Shown here piece after piece: positions 27,154-36,426 of a stretch of DNA of 64,000 bases. A program made the translations under genes and the position numbers. Position 1 is the stretch's first letter. The number at the start of each line of letters is the position of its first letter. The DNA is from Erythrobacter sp. EC-HK427 (GTDB lineage Bacteria > Pseudomonadota > Alphaproteobacteria > Sphingomonadales > Sphingomonadaceae): assembly GCF_902498745.1 (NCBI RefSeq), contig NZ_LR701479.1:2005663-2069662 (forward strand), in the 5' to 3' direction. The notes under the pieces were generated by a model that worked only from the letters and a program-made list of their open reading frames with translations, made no database searches and had not been told where the DNA came from.

Positions 27154-27924
27154 CTAAATCCCCGCATACCACTGATAGCCCGCCACATCCTCCCAATAGC
27201 CGCCTTGGCCGCCATTGATGCCATCAAGGCTCGCGACCAGTTCGATACCGGTCAAGTATTTCGGCTGCTTGTAACCCAGCTGCCGCTCCAGCCGCATCCG
27301 CAAGGGCGCGCCATTGCGTTCGGGTAGCGCCTCGCCATTGAGCATATGCGCGACGATGGTTTGCGGGTGCATCGCATCATCCATGTCGCAGCTTTCGTAG
27401 TAATCCACGCGGCGGCGGTTATCAGCAGGGCCGCGCATGGTGAAATCGGCGCAGCGGAAGACAGCGAACCGCGCGCCTTCCTGCACGCCCGCCATGTCCA
27501 GAATCTGCGCAAGCTGCGGCCCCGTCCATTCGCCGATCGCGCTCCAGCCCTCGACGCAATCGTGGCGGGTGACTTGCGTGCGCTGGGGCAGGGCACGGAT
27601 ATCCTCCAGCGAGAGGCTGAGAGGGGTGTCCACCAATCCGCTGACTGTCAAACGCCAATCGGGAAAGCCCGCAGCCAAGGCCTCGCGATAGGCGTCGCTA
27701 TCGACCGTCAGATTGCCATTGCCGCGAAAATAGGACGAGATGGCGCTGCGATCATATTCGGGCGCCATGGGGATGCGCCCGCCGCCCAGCGCGCGGTGCA
27801 GGCCGCGATGCCAGTTTTGCGCGCCTTGGGCGATCTTACCGAACCAGTCGGTCTTGCCGATTTCGGTGCACCCGGTAAGGAAAGCGGCACCGGCGGCGAC
27901 GAGGAAATTGCGGCGCTGCATCAT
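27154..27924 (-). CDS. Sulfite-oxidase-fold molybdopterin-dependent oxidoreductase
   Basis: 256 residues from ATG 27924, overlapping the upstream stop (ATGA). The N-terminus has a lipobox-like LTGC (RRNFLVAAGAAFLTGC). The molybdopterin domain has TRHDCVEGWSAIGEWTG, with the Cys that would bind molybdenum, then FTMRGPADNRR, and GAPLRMRLERQLGYKQPKY. This is the MsrP/YedY-type family. It is the last gene of a three-gene operon with a cytochrome b and an SDR, so electrons may come through the membrane cytochrome. The substrate is not known. Confidence 0.88.
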   Translation of the reverse strand: MMQRRNFLVAAGAAFLTGCTEIGKTDWFGKIAQGAQNWHRGLHRALGGGRIPMAPEYDRSAISSYFRGNGNLTVDSDAYREALAAGFPDWRLTVSGLVDTPLSLSLEDIRALPQRTQVTRHDCVEGWSAIGEWTGPQLAQILDMAGVQEGARFAVFRCADFTMRGPADNRRRVDYYESCDMDDAMHPQTIVAHMLNGEALPERNGAPLRMRLERQLGYKQPKYLTGIELVASLDGINGGQGGYWEDVAGYQWYAGI

Positions 27925-28643
27925 TCCTTCCCCCCGAAAATCATATCCCTGATCTGGTGGATCGGCCCTGCGAGCAGCACCAGCACGAGGTGCAGCACAA
28001 GGAATCCGCACAGCAGCCACGCGGCGATAAAGTGCAGGCTTCGTGCGCTCTGGCGGCCACCGAACAGGTCGGTCATCCACGGCCACGCGGCTTCCATGCC
28101 GGGGCTCATCACCATGCCGGTGACAATCATCAGCGGAATGAGGATCAGGATCACGCCCGCATAGGCGATCTTCTGCAAGATGTTATACTTGCCCTCGCCA
28201 TGTTCGAAATTGAGCTTGAGATGCTCGCGAATGTCCGTCCAGATGTTCGCCGGACTCCACTCCTTCGCGCGGGCGAAAATGTCGCGCTTCATATGCCCGT
28301 TGATCAGCGAGGCGATCATGAAGGCGAGCAGCCCGAAGGCAAACACCAGCGCGAACACGATATGCCAGTCGCGCGCGGCGGCGAGGTTGTAATGATCGGG
28401 AATTGTCGCCCAGCCGGGGAAACGCGGCACTTCCAGCCAGGCATCTTCGGGCGCGAAACCGTCATTGCCCCAATACAGGCGGCGGTGCGCGTTGGAGATA
28501 TTGAGGCCGCTCATAAACAGGATAATGATGCTGGCGGCATTGGCCCAATGCCACAGCCTTGTGCTGAGCGCGTGGCGCTTTTTGGGCTTGGCGGTGGTGA
28601 CCTGATCGCCACCCGTCGGTTCCATTACCAGAGCATCGCTCAT
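27921..28643 (-). CDS. Cytochrome b561-type membrane protein
   Basis: 240 residues with four or five membrane helices and conserved heme-ligand histidines: STRLWHWANAASIIILFMSG, RDWHIVFALVF, SLHFIAAWLLCGFLVLH. It matches the cytochrome b/b6 fold used as membrane partner of molybdoenzymes and hydrogenases. The start overlaps the SDR stop and its stop overlaps the molybdoenzyme start. It probably passes electrons between quinones and the periplasmic molybdoenzyme. Confidence 0.86.
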   Translation of the reverse strand: MSDALVMEPTGGDQVTTAKPKKRHALSTRLWHWANAASIIILFMSGLNISNAHRRLYWGNDGFAPEDAWLEVPRFPGWATIPDHYNLAAARDWHIVFALVFAFGLLAFMIASLINGHMKRDIFARAKEWSPANIWTDIREHLKLNFEHGEGKYNILQKIAYAGVILILIPLMIVTGMVMSPGMEAAWPWMTDLFGGRQSARSLHFIAAWLLCGFLVLHLVLVLLAGPIHQIRDMIFGGKE

Positions 28644-29401
28644 GCGCCTTTCCCCTCCCGATCAAGGTAAATCACGTCGCGCGGCTGGCGCAGCAGGTGC
28701 TGGCCCGAATCGACGGTAATATTCTGCCCCGAAGCCAGCGGCCCCTCGGCAAGGAACAGCGCCGCATCGGCGATTTCGTCAGCGCCCGTTTGCCGCACAA
28801 GCAGGTTGAGCAAATGGCTGCGCCGTGCCTCTTCCGGCGTCTGGTCATGGCTCGGCAGGATGGCACCGGGCGCGAGCGTGTAGACGCGGTCATCGCCGTG
28901 AAACGCCATCGCCATCATCTGTGCGGCGATATCGGCGGCGGCCTTGCTCATCGTGTAGCTGAAGAAATCGGGGTTGAGATTGGCAAGCTTCTGGTCAGTC
29001 ACCTGCACCACGCGCCGCCCCGCATTGCTGCGACCATGCGCGAAATAGGCTTGCGCCATAGCAACAGGAACGGTTGCATTGATCCCCATAGCGGCTGCAT
29101 TCGTCGCAGCGTCCAGTCCGGTTACATCGTCGGGTTCAAAAATTGATGCGCAGTTGACGAGGCAGCGCCAGTCAGGAAGCTGCTCCGCCAGTTCGCGCAC
29201 CATGGCGCGTCCCGCGTCGACGCTGGAGAGATCGGCACCGATCGTTTGTGCAGAGGGAAGACTGGCGGCCAGCGCCTCTGCCGCTTCGGCAGAGCTGTTG
29301 TAATGGATAACAACGTGCCACCCCGCTGCGGCAAAGCGTTCGACAATGGCGCGCCCGACGCGCTTGGCGCCGCCGGTGACGAGGACTGACTTGGCTGACA
29401 T
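28640..29401 (-). CDS. SDR-family oxidoreductase, pteridine reductase / FolM-like
   Basis: 253 residues. The Rossmann motif is TGGAKRVGRAIVERF, the active site YTMSKAA is near 155-161, and NCASIFEPDD fits the FolM or dihydromonapterin reductase subgroup. Classical SDRs use a Tyr-x3-Lys pair. Its coupling to a cytochrome b and a molybdopterin enzyme is suggestive, because pterin reduction is close to cofactor supply, but that is inference. It could act on another carbonyl substrate. Confidence 0.78.
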   Translation of the reverse strand: MSAKSVLVTGGAKRVGRAIVERFAAAGWHVVIHYNSSAEAAEALAASLPSAQTIGADLSSVDAGRAMVRELAEQLPDWRCLVNCASIFEPDDVTGLDAATNAAAMGINATVPVAMAQAYFAHGRSNAGRRVVQVTDQKLANLNPDFFSYTMSKAAADIAAQMMAMAFHGDDRVYTLAPGAILPSHDQTPEEARRSHLLNLLVRQTGADEIADAALFLAEGPLASGQNITVDSGQHLLRQPRDVIYLDREGKGA

Positions 29402-29463
29402 GCGGCCACCCTACAGCGCGACGCGGCCGGAGCAAGCCGGACTTGGGGCCAGCGCGCCTCGCG

Positions 29464-31527
29464 CTACTCGCCTTCGGGCACGTTGGCGCGCAAATCTTCC
29501 AGCCACACATCGGCTACCGCATCGCTCGGCGCGCGCCAGTCTCCGCGCGGGGAGAGCGCGCCGCCTGCGCTGACTTTGGGGCCGTTGGGTAGCGCGCTGC
29601 GTTTGAACTGGCTGAAGGCAAAGAAGCGCTGCACGAACTTCTCCAGCCAGCTGCGGATCGTCGCGAGATCATACGCGTTCTTGCCTTCATCGGGGAAGGC
29701 GTGCGGCCACAGGCCTGCCTCGGCATCCCGCCAAGCGTGCCAGCACAGGAAGGCGATATGGCTGGGCTTCTGCCCCCAGCGGATCGTGTGGTGGAGGAAG
29801 AAATCGTTGAGCTCGTAAGGGCCGATAATGCTCTCGGTGCTCTGGATCGCGCCGTCGGCACCGGCGGGCACCAGCTCGGGGCTGATTTCGGTGGCGAGCA
29901 CGGCTTCCAGCGCGGCATCGCAGGTCGCGTCGAACTGGTTGGTGCGCGTGCACCAGCGGATCAGATACTGGATCAGCGTCTTGGGCACGCCCGAATTGAC
30001 CGCGTAATGGCTCATCTGGTCGCCCACGCCATAGGTGCACCAGCCCAGCGCCAGCTCCGACAGATCGCCCGTGCCGATCACAAAGCCCTTGTGATGGTTG
30101 GCAAGGCGGAAGAGGTAATCGGTGCGCAGGCCCGCCTGCACATTCTCGAAGGTCACATCATGCACCGGCTCGCCATCGGCGAAGGGGTGCTGCATATCGG
30201 TGAGCATCTGCGTGGCGGCAGGGCGGATGTCGATTTCCTCGGCGGTGACGCCGAAGGCCTGCATCAACTTCCACGCATTGGCCTTGGTGCCATCCGAGGT
30301 GGCAAAACCCGGCATGGTATAGGCGCGGATGGTGGTGCGCGGCAGGCCAAGCGTGTCGCAGGCCTTTGCTGCCACGATCAGCGCGTGCGTGCTGTCGAGT
30401 CCGCCCGAAATGCCGATCACCAGCGCTTTCGTGCCCGTCGCCTGCATCCGCCGCATCAGCGCATCGACCTGGATGTTGAACGCCTCGTAACAATCCTCGT
30501 CCAGCTTATCCTGCCGGTTGGGGACGAAGGGGAAGCGGCGGATGGCGCGCACGAGGCCGATATCGCCCGGCGTGTGGTCATGTTCGAACCCGATCACGCG
30601 GTAACTGTCTTCAGGTCGGCCCGCATCCTCCGCCGCATCGTTGAACGTGCCCATCCGCATCCGCTCGTTACGGATACGCTGCGTGTCGATATCGGTTACG
30701 CACAGCTCCGGCTCCAGCTCGAACCGCACGCTTTCGACCAGCAGATCGCCCAGTTCGTAGACCATGCCTTGGCCATCCCAGCTGAGGTCGGTCGTGCTCT
30801 CGCCAAAGCCGCTCGCGGAATAGGCATAAGCGCAGACATTGCGCGCCGAGGAGGCGCGGCACAGCAAATGCCGTTCGTCCGCCTTGCCGATGGTGATGTT
30901 GGATGCCGAGAGATTGAGCAGGATATTTGCGCCCGCCAAAGCCGCCATGGTGCCGGGCGGGGTGGGGCTCCAGAAATCCTCGCAAATCTCGATCCCGAAG
31001 GTGAAGCCGGGAAGGTTGTCCGCTGCAAAGATCAGATCGACCCCGAACGGCACTTCCTCGCCCGCAACGCTCAGCCAGAGATTGCGGCAGGCATTGCCGC
31101 GCGCAAACCAGCGCTTCTCGTAATATTCGCGGTAATTGGGCAGGAAACTCTTGGGCACCGCGCCCAGCACTTCGCCCTGCGCAATCACCAGCGCGCAATT
31201 GTAGACCCGCCCGCCGCGCCGCAGCGGTGCGCCGACAACCAGCACGGGGGTGAGCGCTTCGCTCGCCTTGCGCAAAGTCTCGATCCCCGCCTCGACCGCG
31301 TCGAGCAGCGCCGCCTGCATATGCAGATCGTCGATGGCGTAGGAGGATACGCACAATTCGGGAAACAGCAGCAGATCTACATGGCCCGCATGGGCCGCCT
31401 CCGCCTGCTCGATGATCCCCTGCACACTGTAGCGCACATCAGCCGTGCGGCTGCGCGGGGTGGCGGTGGCGACACGCACGAAACCATGCGTGTGCATATC
31501 GAAGAACGGATGGGTCTTGGCGCTCAT
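29464..31527 (-). CDS. nadE: Glutamine-dependent NAD+ synthase
   Basis: 687 residues from ATG 31527. The N-terminal carbon-nitrogen hydrolase domain has LLLFPELCVSSY (catalytic Glu), KSFLPNYREYYEKRW (Lys) and FGIEICEDFWSP (Cys). The C-terminal synthetase has GISGGLDSTHAL, the ATP loop. It converts deamido-NAD to NAD+ with ammonia from glutamine. Longer in-frame starts (31539, 31617) lack support. The region just upstream carries the terminator of the next gene. Confidence 0.95.
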   Translation of the reverse strand: MSAKTHPFFDMHTHGFVRVATATPRSRTADVRYSVQGIIEQAEAAHAGHVDLLLFPELCVSSYAIDDLHMQAALLDAVEAGIETLRKASEALTPVLVVGAPLRRGGRVYNCALVIAQGEVLGAVPKSFLPNYREYYEKRWFARGNACRNLWLSVAGEEVPFGVDLIFAADNLPGFTFGIEICEDFWSPTPPGTMAALAGANILLNLSASNITIGKADERHLLCRASSARNVCAYAYSASGFGESTTDLSWDGQGMVYELGDLLVESVRFELEPELCVTDIDTQRIRNERMRMGTFNDAAEDAGRPEDSYRVIGFEHDHTPGDIGLVRAIRRFPFVPNRQDKLDEDCYEAFNIQVDALMRRMQATGTKALVIGISGGLDSTHALIVAAKACDTLGLPRTTIRAYTMPGFATSDGTKANAWKLMQAFGVTAEEIDIRPAATQMLTDMQHPFADGEPVHDVTFENVQAGLRTDYLFRLANHHKGFVIGTGDLSELALGWCTYGVGDQMSHYAVNSGVPKTLIQYLIRWCTRTNQFDATCDAALEAVLATEISPELVPAGADGAIQSTESIIGPYELNDFFLHHTIRWGQKPSHIAFLCWHAWRDAEAGLWPHAFPDEGKNAYDLATIRSWLEKFVQRFFAFSQFKRSALPNGPKVSAGGALSPRGDWRAPSDAVADVWLEDLRANVPEGE

Positions 31528-31561
31528 AAGGCCGCCCATAGCGCAGAAATCTGCGCTATCC

Positions 31562-31602
31562 CAAACAAAACGCCGCCGCTCCGAAGGGGGAGAGCGACGG
31601 CG
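31562..31602 (-). terminator. Intrinsic terminator of the glycine-zipper gene
   Basis: Read leftward, CGCCGTCGCTC pairs with GAGCGGCGGCG around a 10-base loop and is followed by TTTTGTTT. Confidence 0.8.
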
Positions 31603-31674
31603 CTTCTTCAGGGACACTTGGGTATTCGCGGCAACCCTGCTGACGGTTACCGCAGCATCCGCAGCGCCCGGGGT

Positions 31675-32139
31675 TTAGCGGCAGCGCGCATCGCCGCGGT
31701 CGATTTCACGGCCGAGCAAACCGCCCAGCGCGGCGCCCAGAACAGTGCCGACGGTGCGGTCACGCCCGCCATCGATCTCCCGCCCGATCAGCGCGCCACC
31801 GGCAGCGCCAATGATCAGGCCCGTGGTGCCGTTCTCGCGCTCGCAATAATAACGCCCGTCGCGGCCCTGCCACACGCGGTCACCCCGGCGCACGCGGCGC
31901 GGTTCGTAATAGCGGCCGTCATCGTCATAGACACGGTGGCGGCGCTGGTCCCGGCGGCAAGCGCGGCGGTCGCGCCGGCGCTCGTAACGGTCGCAACGAT
32001 CATAGCGGTCATACCCGCGATCATCGTTGTGATAGCCATAGGCCGGAGCCCAGGCAGGCGGTCCGCCCTGCGCCATCGCCGGCGCAGCAGGGATCGCCAG
32101 CGTGGTGGCGGCGGCGAGAGCTAGGAAGGTCTTTTTCAT
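31675..32139 (-). CDS. Glycine-zipper 2TM domain secreted protein
   Basis: 154 residues. The signal peptide ends at PAMAQ. The middle is very rich in Arg, Asp and Tyr (RYDRCDRYERRRDRRACRR), and the C-terminus has a glycine zipper (GLIIGAAGGALIGREI, GTVLGAALGGLLGREID). Similar small proteins occur widely in Sphingomonadales envelopes with unknown roles. ATG 32139 is preceded by AAAGGAGA, and an intrinsic terminator follows. Confidence 0.8.
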   Translation of the reverse strand: MKKTFLALAAATTLAIPAAPAMAQGGPPAWAPAYGYHNDDRGYDRYDRCDRYERRRDRRACRRDQRRHRVYDDDGRYYEPRRVRRGDRVWQGRDGRYYCERENGTTGLIIGAAGGALIGREIDGGRDRTVGTVLGAALGGLLGREIDRGDARCR

Positions 32140-32180
32140 GTGAACAATCTCCTTTCGCTTCGATCAGCCCGTGCTGATGT

Positions 32181-32196
32181 AAAACGAGGTATCGTT
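32181..32196 (-). terminator. Weak intrinsic terminator candidate after the SAM methyltransferase gene
   Basis: Read leftward, AACGA-TACC-TCGTT is followed by TTTT. The stem is only five pairs, so this is uncertain. Confidence 0.35.
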
Positions 32197-32268
32197 CAGT
32201 TTTTCACAACCGCAGATGAACGGTTCGTTGGAATGCAGGTTCAGGGACAAGCTGTTGTTCGCGCGCGA

Positions 32269-32862
32269 TCAGCCGAGCTTCTGGACGGTCACAGCGATCC
32301 AGTCGCGCACGGTGCCGTCGGCCCCTTCGCCTTCCCAAATCCGCTCGCCAACCGGCGCGAACCCGGCTGCGGCATAGCGTTCGCGCACCCAGTCGGCAGC
32401 GGGGAAATTGTGCAACCGGCCAAGCAAATCGCGGCCTTCGCCCGTTCCCAGTTTGAAGCTGGCGTAGTGCAATCCTGCCGGTTTGAGCGCCCGGTGAATG
32501 CGGGAAAGGATGTCGGGCAGATCGTCGCGCGCAACGTGCAGCAAGCAGGCATGGGCCCACACGGCGTCATAGGCGTTCTCGGCGTCGATTTGGTCGAACC
32601 GCATGTGCCTTGCGCCAAGGCTGAAGCTTTCATTGGCCTTGCGCACCATCGCCGCCACGCCATCGGTCGCGTCCACCGCAAAACCCCGTTCGATCATCCG
32701 CGCCGCATCCCGCCCGCCGCCGCAACCGAGTTCAAGTATATGCGCGCCGGGCGCAAGCCGGTCGAGGAAGGCGTCGAGATCGCGGGAAGGCGCTTGCCCG
32801 AAGCTGAGCGTGTAATGCGGCGCAGATTTTTCGTAGAAGGCAATTGTGGCGGGGTCGGTCAC
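32269..32862 (-). CDS. Class I SAM-dependent methyltransferase
   Basis: 197 residues. Motif I reads [15 protein letters not shown], followed by [11 protein letters not shown] and [15 protein letters not shown], which fit a Rossmann-fold methyltransferase with an open active site. The substrate is unknown. Its start overlaps the rlmN stop (ATGA), so it is co-translated with rlmN. Confidence 0.83.
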   Translation of the reverse strand: MTDPATIAFYEKSAPHYTLSFGQAPSRDLDAFLDRLAPGAHILELGCGGGRDAARMIERGFAVDATDGVAAMVRKANESFSLGARHMRFDQIDAENAYDAVWAHACLLHVARDDLPDILSRIHRALKPAGLHYASFKLGTGEGRDLLGRLHNFPAADWVRERYAAAGFAPVGERIWEGEGADGTVRDWIAVTVQKLG

Positions 32863-34115
32863 CCTTGGGCCGCCTCAGCCGCTTCCCGATCCCGCTCCGC
32901 GCGGCTTTTCTTCTCCGCAGCCGTCTTCAACTGCCCGCAGGCTGCGTCAATATCGCGCCCGCGTGGGGTGCGCACCGGCGCGCTGATGCCGCCTTCGAAC
33001 ACGATGTCGGAAAAGCGCTTGATCCGTTTGGGCGTCGAACATTCGTAATTCGCGCCGGGCCACGGGTTGAAGGGGATCAGATTGACCTTGGCGGGCAATT
33101 TGTAGGTCTTCAGCAGCCGGACGAGTTCGCGCGCGTGGTCGTCGCTGTCGTTCTTGTCCTTCAGCATCACATATTCGAACGTGATGCGCCGCGCATTGCT
33201 GGCGCCGGGATAATCGGCGCAGGCTTGCAGCAGCTCCTCTATGCCGTATTTCCGGTTGAGCGGAACGATCTCGTCGCGGATATCCTTCGTCACCGCGTGC
33301 AGGCTGACCGCGAGGTTGACCCCAATTTCCTCGCCGCAGCGATCCATCATCGGCACCACGCCGCTGGTGGAAAGCGTGATGCGGCGCTTGGACAGGGCGA
33401 GGCCGTCACCATCCATCACCAGTTGTAGCGCGCCTTTGACATTGTCGAAATTATACAGCGGCTCGCCCATGCCCATCATCACGATATTGGTGAGCAGGCG
33501 GCCGTCCGAGGTGTAGTGACCCTCATCTTCGGCATCATCGAGGTCCGCCCCAAAATCGAACTTCATATTGCCCTTGGGCCATTCGCCCAGCGCATCGCGG
33601 GCGAGCATCACTTGGCCGACAATCTCGCCCGGCGTGAGATTGCGCACCAGCCGCATCGTGCCGGTGTGGCAGAAGGTGCAATTGAGCGTGCAGCCGACCT
33701 GGCTCGACACGCACAATGTCCCGCGATCCGCATCGGGGATGAAGACCATTTCGAAATCGTGCCCGTCCGCCGTGCGGAGCAACCATTTGCGCGTGCCGTC
33801 AGTGGAATGCTGCGCTTCGACCACTTCGGGGCGACCGATGACAAACCGCTCGGCCAGCCATGGGCGCATGGTCTTCGCGATATCGGTCATCGCGTCAAAA
33901 TCGGTGACGCCGCGATGGTAAAGCCAGTGGAACACCTGCTTGGAACGCAGCTTGGCCTGCCGTGTGCCGAGCCCCGCTTCCTCGAAAAGCTCCGCAATCC
34001 GCGCCTTGGGCAGACCGATCAGATCCACGCGGCCATCGGCACGCGGCGTGATGTCACGCGCCACGGGAACCGGGTCAATCTGCCCGGGAATGCTCATCAG
34101 GGTCGTATTGGTCAT
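32859..34115 (-). CDS. rlmN: Dual-specificity 23S rRNA/tRNA adenine-C2 methyltransferase RlmN
   Basis: 418 residues from ATG 34115. It has the radical-SAM motif [11 protein letters not shown] (CxxxCxxC) and typical RlmN text: [27 protein letters not shown], and [13 protein letters not shown]. The enzyme methylates A2503 of 23S rRNA and A37 of some tRNAs. A second Cys used as the methyl carrier lies near the C-terminus (AACGQLK). A TATATG box lies 11 bases before the start, implying a very short mRNA leader. Confidence 0.95.
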   Translation of the reverse strand: MTNTTLMSIPGQIDPVPVARDITPRADGRVDLIGLPKARIAELFEEAGLGTRQAKLRSKQVFHWLYHRGVTDFDAMTDIAKTMRPWLAERFVIGRPEVVEAQHSTDGTRKWLLRTADGHDFEMVFIPDADRGTLCVSSQVGCTLNCTFCHTGTMRLVRNLTPGEIVGQVMLARDALGEWPKGNMKFDFGADLDDAEDEGHYTSDGRLLTNIVMMGMGEPLYNFDNVKGALQLVMDGDGLALSKRRITLSTSGVVPMMDRCGEEIGVNLAVSLHAVTKDIRDEIVPLNRKYGIEELLQACADYPGASNARRITFEYVMLKDKNDSDDHARELVRLLKTYKLPAKVNLIPFNPWPGANYECSTPKRIKRFSDIVFEGGISAPVRTPRGRDIDAACGQLKTAAEKKSRAERDREAAEAAQG

Positions 34116-34125
34116 GGGAGGCGCG

Positions 34126-34131
34126 CATATA
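34126..34131 (-). promoter_or_regulatory. Probable -10 box close to rlmN start
   Basis: Read leftward, CGCCTATATGCGCGCC precedes the ATG by a few bases. A -10 box so near the start codon implies a leaderless or nearly leaderless mRNA. The same CGCCTATAT core lies next to the start at 35549. Confidence 0.5.
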
Positions 34132-34210
34132 GGCGAGGGCGCGCGCTTTTGCCAGAGGCGCAATTCAGGAGCGCGGGGACGCGGCAACACCTGCGCTGGA
34201 CATTCCCAAA

Positions 34211-34642
34211 TTAATAAAGGTTCCAGCCAAAATAGACTTCGGGCGTCGCACTTGTGCAGGTCGTGGACCTGCTATAATTCAAGTCCTCTGATAATATAGC
34301 TTCAAAATCAATAATTTCTACAAAAAGCACGCCATCTCTTGAAATATTTAATATCTGAGGAGCGTATTTATTCTTCTGATCATCGTCCTCGGGGATGTCA
34401 AATAAATCGAAATCATATTCATAAGATGTTGTAAGCACCGTTGGCGAGCCATTTGGAATGCCGATCCGCTTATTATCTGTCTTCAGAAACTCAATAAATT
34501 CGACCCAAAGAGTTGGTTCATGCACGGTGGTCGAAGCGTTGGCACGACAGAATATTTGAAACTCCTCAATCCGATCTTGTTCGGACTGACACCCCGTCAG
34601 CGCAATTAAGAGAGGCAGCGGAATCAGCCAAATCCTATGCAT
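34211..34642 (-). CDS. Hypothetical lipoprotein, AT-rich
   Basis: 143 residues from ATG 34642; a longer form from 34660 overlaps the upstream stop (TAATG). The start is a clean lipoprotein signal, [18 protein letters not shown], with Cys at 18. The rest ([34 protein letters not shown]) matches no family I know. The gene is clearly AT-richer than its neighbours, with an unusual codon bias, suggesting recent acquisition. Confidence 0.65.
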   Translation of the reverse strand: MHRIWLIPLPLLIALTGCQSEQDRIEEFQIFCRANASTTVHEPTLWVEFIEFLKTDNKRIGIPNGSPTVLTTSYEYDFDLFDIPEDDDQKNKYAPQILNISRDGVLFVEIIDFEAILSEDLNYSRSTTCTSATPEVYFGWNLY

Positions 34643-34659
34643 GGTTGCAAACCCATCCA

Positions 34660-35070
34660 TTAGCCACTCGCCGATTTGCCGCTCAAAGGCCGCGCCATCA
34701 GATCCTGCCCGAACATCACGCGGTGCCCATCATGCGTGCGCACAGCGAATTCGCGCATATCCCATTCCTCGGTGCGGGGTTCCTTGAGAATGTCCACATT
34801 CGCGCGGTCTATTTCGGCGAAATAGGCATCGATATCGTCGAACTCGATATAGCCGAAATATTGGTGGTCACCCAGTTCGGGCACCGGAGGCGCATCGGGG
34901 CAGGAGCCGAGCATGATCGTGCAGCGGCCGCGCCGGACGAAAACCCAGCCACCCAAATCGCGCAGAGCATCGAATTTCATCACATCGACCCACCAGCGTG
35001 CGGTCGCCATCGCATCGGGCACGGCGAGGACAAAACTGAGGCCAGTGATGTCGGGTCTGGAGTTATTCAT
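34660..35070 (-). CDS. VOC-superfamily (glyoxalase/bleomycin-resistance-like) protein
   Basis: 136 residues from ATG 35070, overlapping the upstream stop (ATGA). Segments TGLSFVLAVPDAMATARWWV, YFGYIEFDDIDAYFAEIDR and FAVRTHDGHRVMFGQDL fit a single VOC beta-alpha-beta unit. Such proteins bind metal or small toxic molecules; the ligand here is unknown. It is in an apparent small operon with the secreted IalB-like gene and the AT-rich lipoprotein. Confidence 0.75.
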   Translation of the reverse strand: MNNSRPDITGLSFVLAVPDAMATARWWVDVMKFDALRDLGGWVFVRRGRCTIMLGSCPDAPPVPELGDHQYFGYIEFDDIDAYFAEIDRANVDILKEPRTEEWDMREFAVRTHDGHRVMFGQDLMARPLSGKSASG

Positions 35071-35549
35071 CGGTTCGCACACCCCACTGCTGCCGCATCG
35101 ATCGCGGTGGCCGCGCCGTCGAGGCTGTAGCGGTCGGTAAAGCGTCGTCCGCGTGTGTCGGTGGCGCTGACGCTCAGGCTGCTGGCGGAGCGCATGGCGG
35201 CGACCACGCGCGCATCGGCGGCGGCATTTTCCGCCCAGCCATTGGTGCCGCTGCCGGACAGCGCAAACCGCTGTCCGCTGATCGCAAGCTGCATCCGCGG
35301 ATCGCTGGCGAGGCTGCGGCTCAAGCGGAAATGGACTTGCTGGCGGACATTCTGGCGCGGCCATGTGCTGATGGTGGCGAAGGCACCGCCGCGCCCCTCG
35401 GCCTCGGCGATGGCGTAGCAGCGCGGCACGTCGCTATCGCGGAACGCGCCCCAATCGCCGAACACGCCCAGACTCTCGCGGTCCACGCCATGCGCCAGCA
35501 GCGGTGCGGAGACGACCAAGGCGAAGGCAGGGGCAATCCAGCGAAGCAT
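35067..35549 (-). CDS. Secreted protein, possibly IalB (invasion-associated locus B)-like
   Basis: 160 residues from ATG 35549. The signal peptide ends APLLAHG. The mature part has FGDWGAFRDSDVPRCYAIAE and QVHFRLSRS, resembling the IalB-family beta-sandwich. AGAGGA is adjacent to the start and a TATATA box six bases upstream, so the message may be leaderless. Its stop overlaps the VOC gene start. Confidence 0.6.
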   Translation of the reverse strand: MLRWIAPAFALVVSAPLLAHGVDRESLGVFGDWGAFRDSDVPRCYAIAEAEGRGGAFATISTWPRQNVRQQVHFRLSRSLASDPRMQLAISGQRFALSGSGTNGWAENAAADARVVAAMRSASSLSVSATDTRGRRFTDRYSLDGAATAIDAAAVGCANR

Positions 35550-35555
35550 TCCTCT

Positions 35556-35561
35556 TATATA
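35556..35561 (-). promoter_or_regulatory. Probable -10 box adjacent to the 35549 start
   Basis: Read leftward, CGCCTATATAAGAGGAATG places TATATA about six bases before the ATG. The same CGCCTATAT core precedes rlmN. Confidence 0.5.
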
Positions 35562-35742
35562 GGCGCATAAAGCCTGCACTGTGAATCCCTCAAAATCGGA
35601 CAAAAATCGTACCGGCAAAGTCCGGTTATTCTGGAAAAATTCCGACCTTTCACCTATATCAGCCGGAACGGAGGGGGTTCTCCTAGAAAACCCGCAAAAT
35701 GAAAGGCGCCCTTGGCCCCAATTCCAAGCGGCGAGTGGAGAG

Positions 35743-36384
35743 ATGAGCCTGTTTGCCGACTATAACCTGCCCTTCGCCATCGCGCTGGGGGCTATGCTGT
35801 TGCTCGGCCTGTTGCAGCTTATCGGGCTTGGTGATTTCGACGTCGGCGGCGATGTCGATCTTGATGCGGACGGTGCCATTGCCGATCCCACCAGTGCCGG
35901 CCTTGGCGGTGCGATCACCACCTTGCTGGGGCTGGGCAAAGTGCCGTTTTTTGCGTGGCTGATGGTGCTGCTCGCCAGCTTTGGCATGATCGGGCTGGGC
36001 GTGCAGGCCTTTGCCGCTGATCTGACCGGATCGCCGCTCTATCCTTGGCTCGCTGCGCTGGTTGCGGGCGGGGCCGCCGTGCCTGCCACATCGGTGATCG
36101 TCCGGCCGCTCGGCCGGATTATGCCGCAGGATGAAACCACCGCCGTCGGGCTCGACAGCCTGTTGGGCAAGCGGGGCCAGATCACGGATGGACGCGCGGC
36201 GAAGGGCTCGCCCGCGCGGGCGAAAGTGCGCGACCGGTTCGGTCACGCGCATTATGTCATGGTCGAGCCGCACGAGGATGGCAGTGTCATCCCCGCAGGC
36301 GACCAGGTGCTGCTCGTCCGCCGCGAGGGGCAAGTGTTTTTCGGGGTGCCGCTGGCTGATCGCAAGCTGGCCCCGGTCGAATAG
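35743..36384 (+). CDS. YqiJ-like OB-fold inner-membrane protein
   Basis: 213 residues from ATG 35743 (GGAG close upstream). It has an N-terminal helix (IALGAMLLLGLLQLIGLG), two further helices (WLMVLLASFGMIGLGVQAFA, PWLAALVAGGAAVPA) and a C-terminal OB-like domain (LLGKRGQITDGRAAKG, VMVEPHEDGSVIPAGDQVLLV). This fits YqiJ, the partner of the flotillin-like YqiK. The flotillin gene follows after 42 bases, supporting the pairing. Confidence 0.8.
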   Translation: MSLFADYNLPFAIALGAMLLLGLLQLIGLGDFDVGGDVDLDADGAIADPTSAGLGGAITTLLGLGKVPFFAWLMVLLASFGMIGLGVQAFAADLTGSPLYPWLAALVAGGAAVPATSVIVRPLGRIMPQDETTAVGLDSLLGKRGQITDGRAAKGSPARAKVRDRFGHAHYVMVEPHEDGSVIPAGDQVLLVRREGQVFFGVPLADRKLAPVE

Positions 36385-36426
36385 GCGCGCTCGCCGCGCA
36401 AAGATGGATGTGAACAAGGAGACGAC

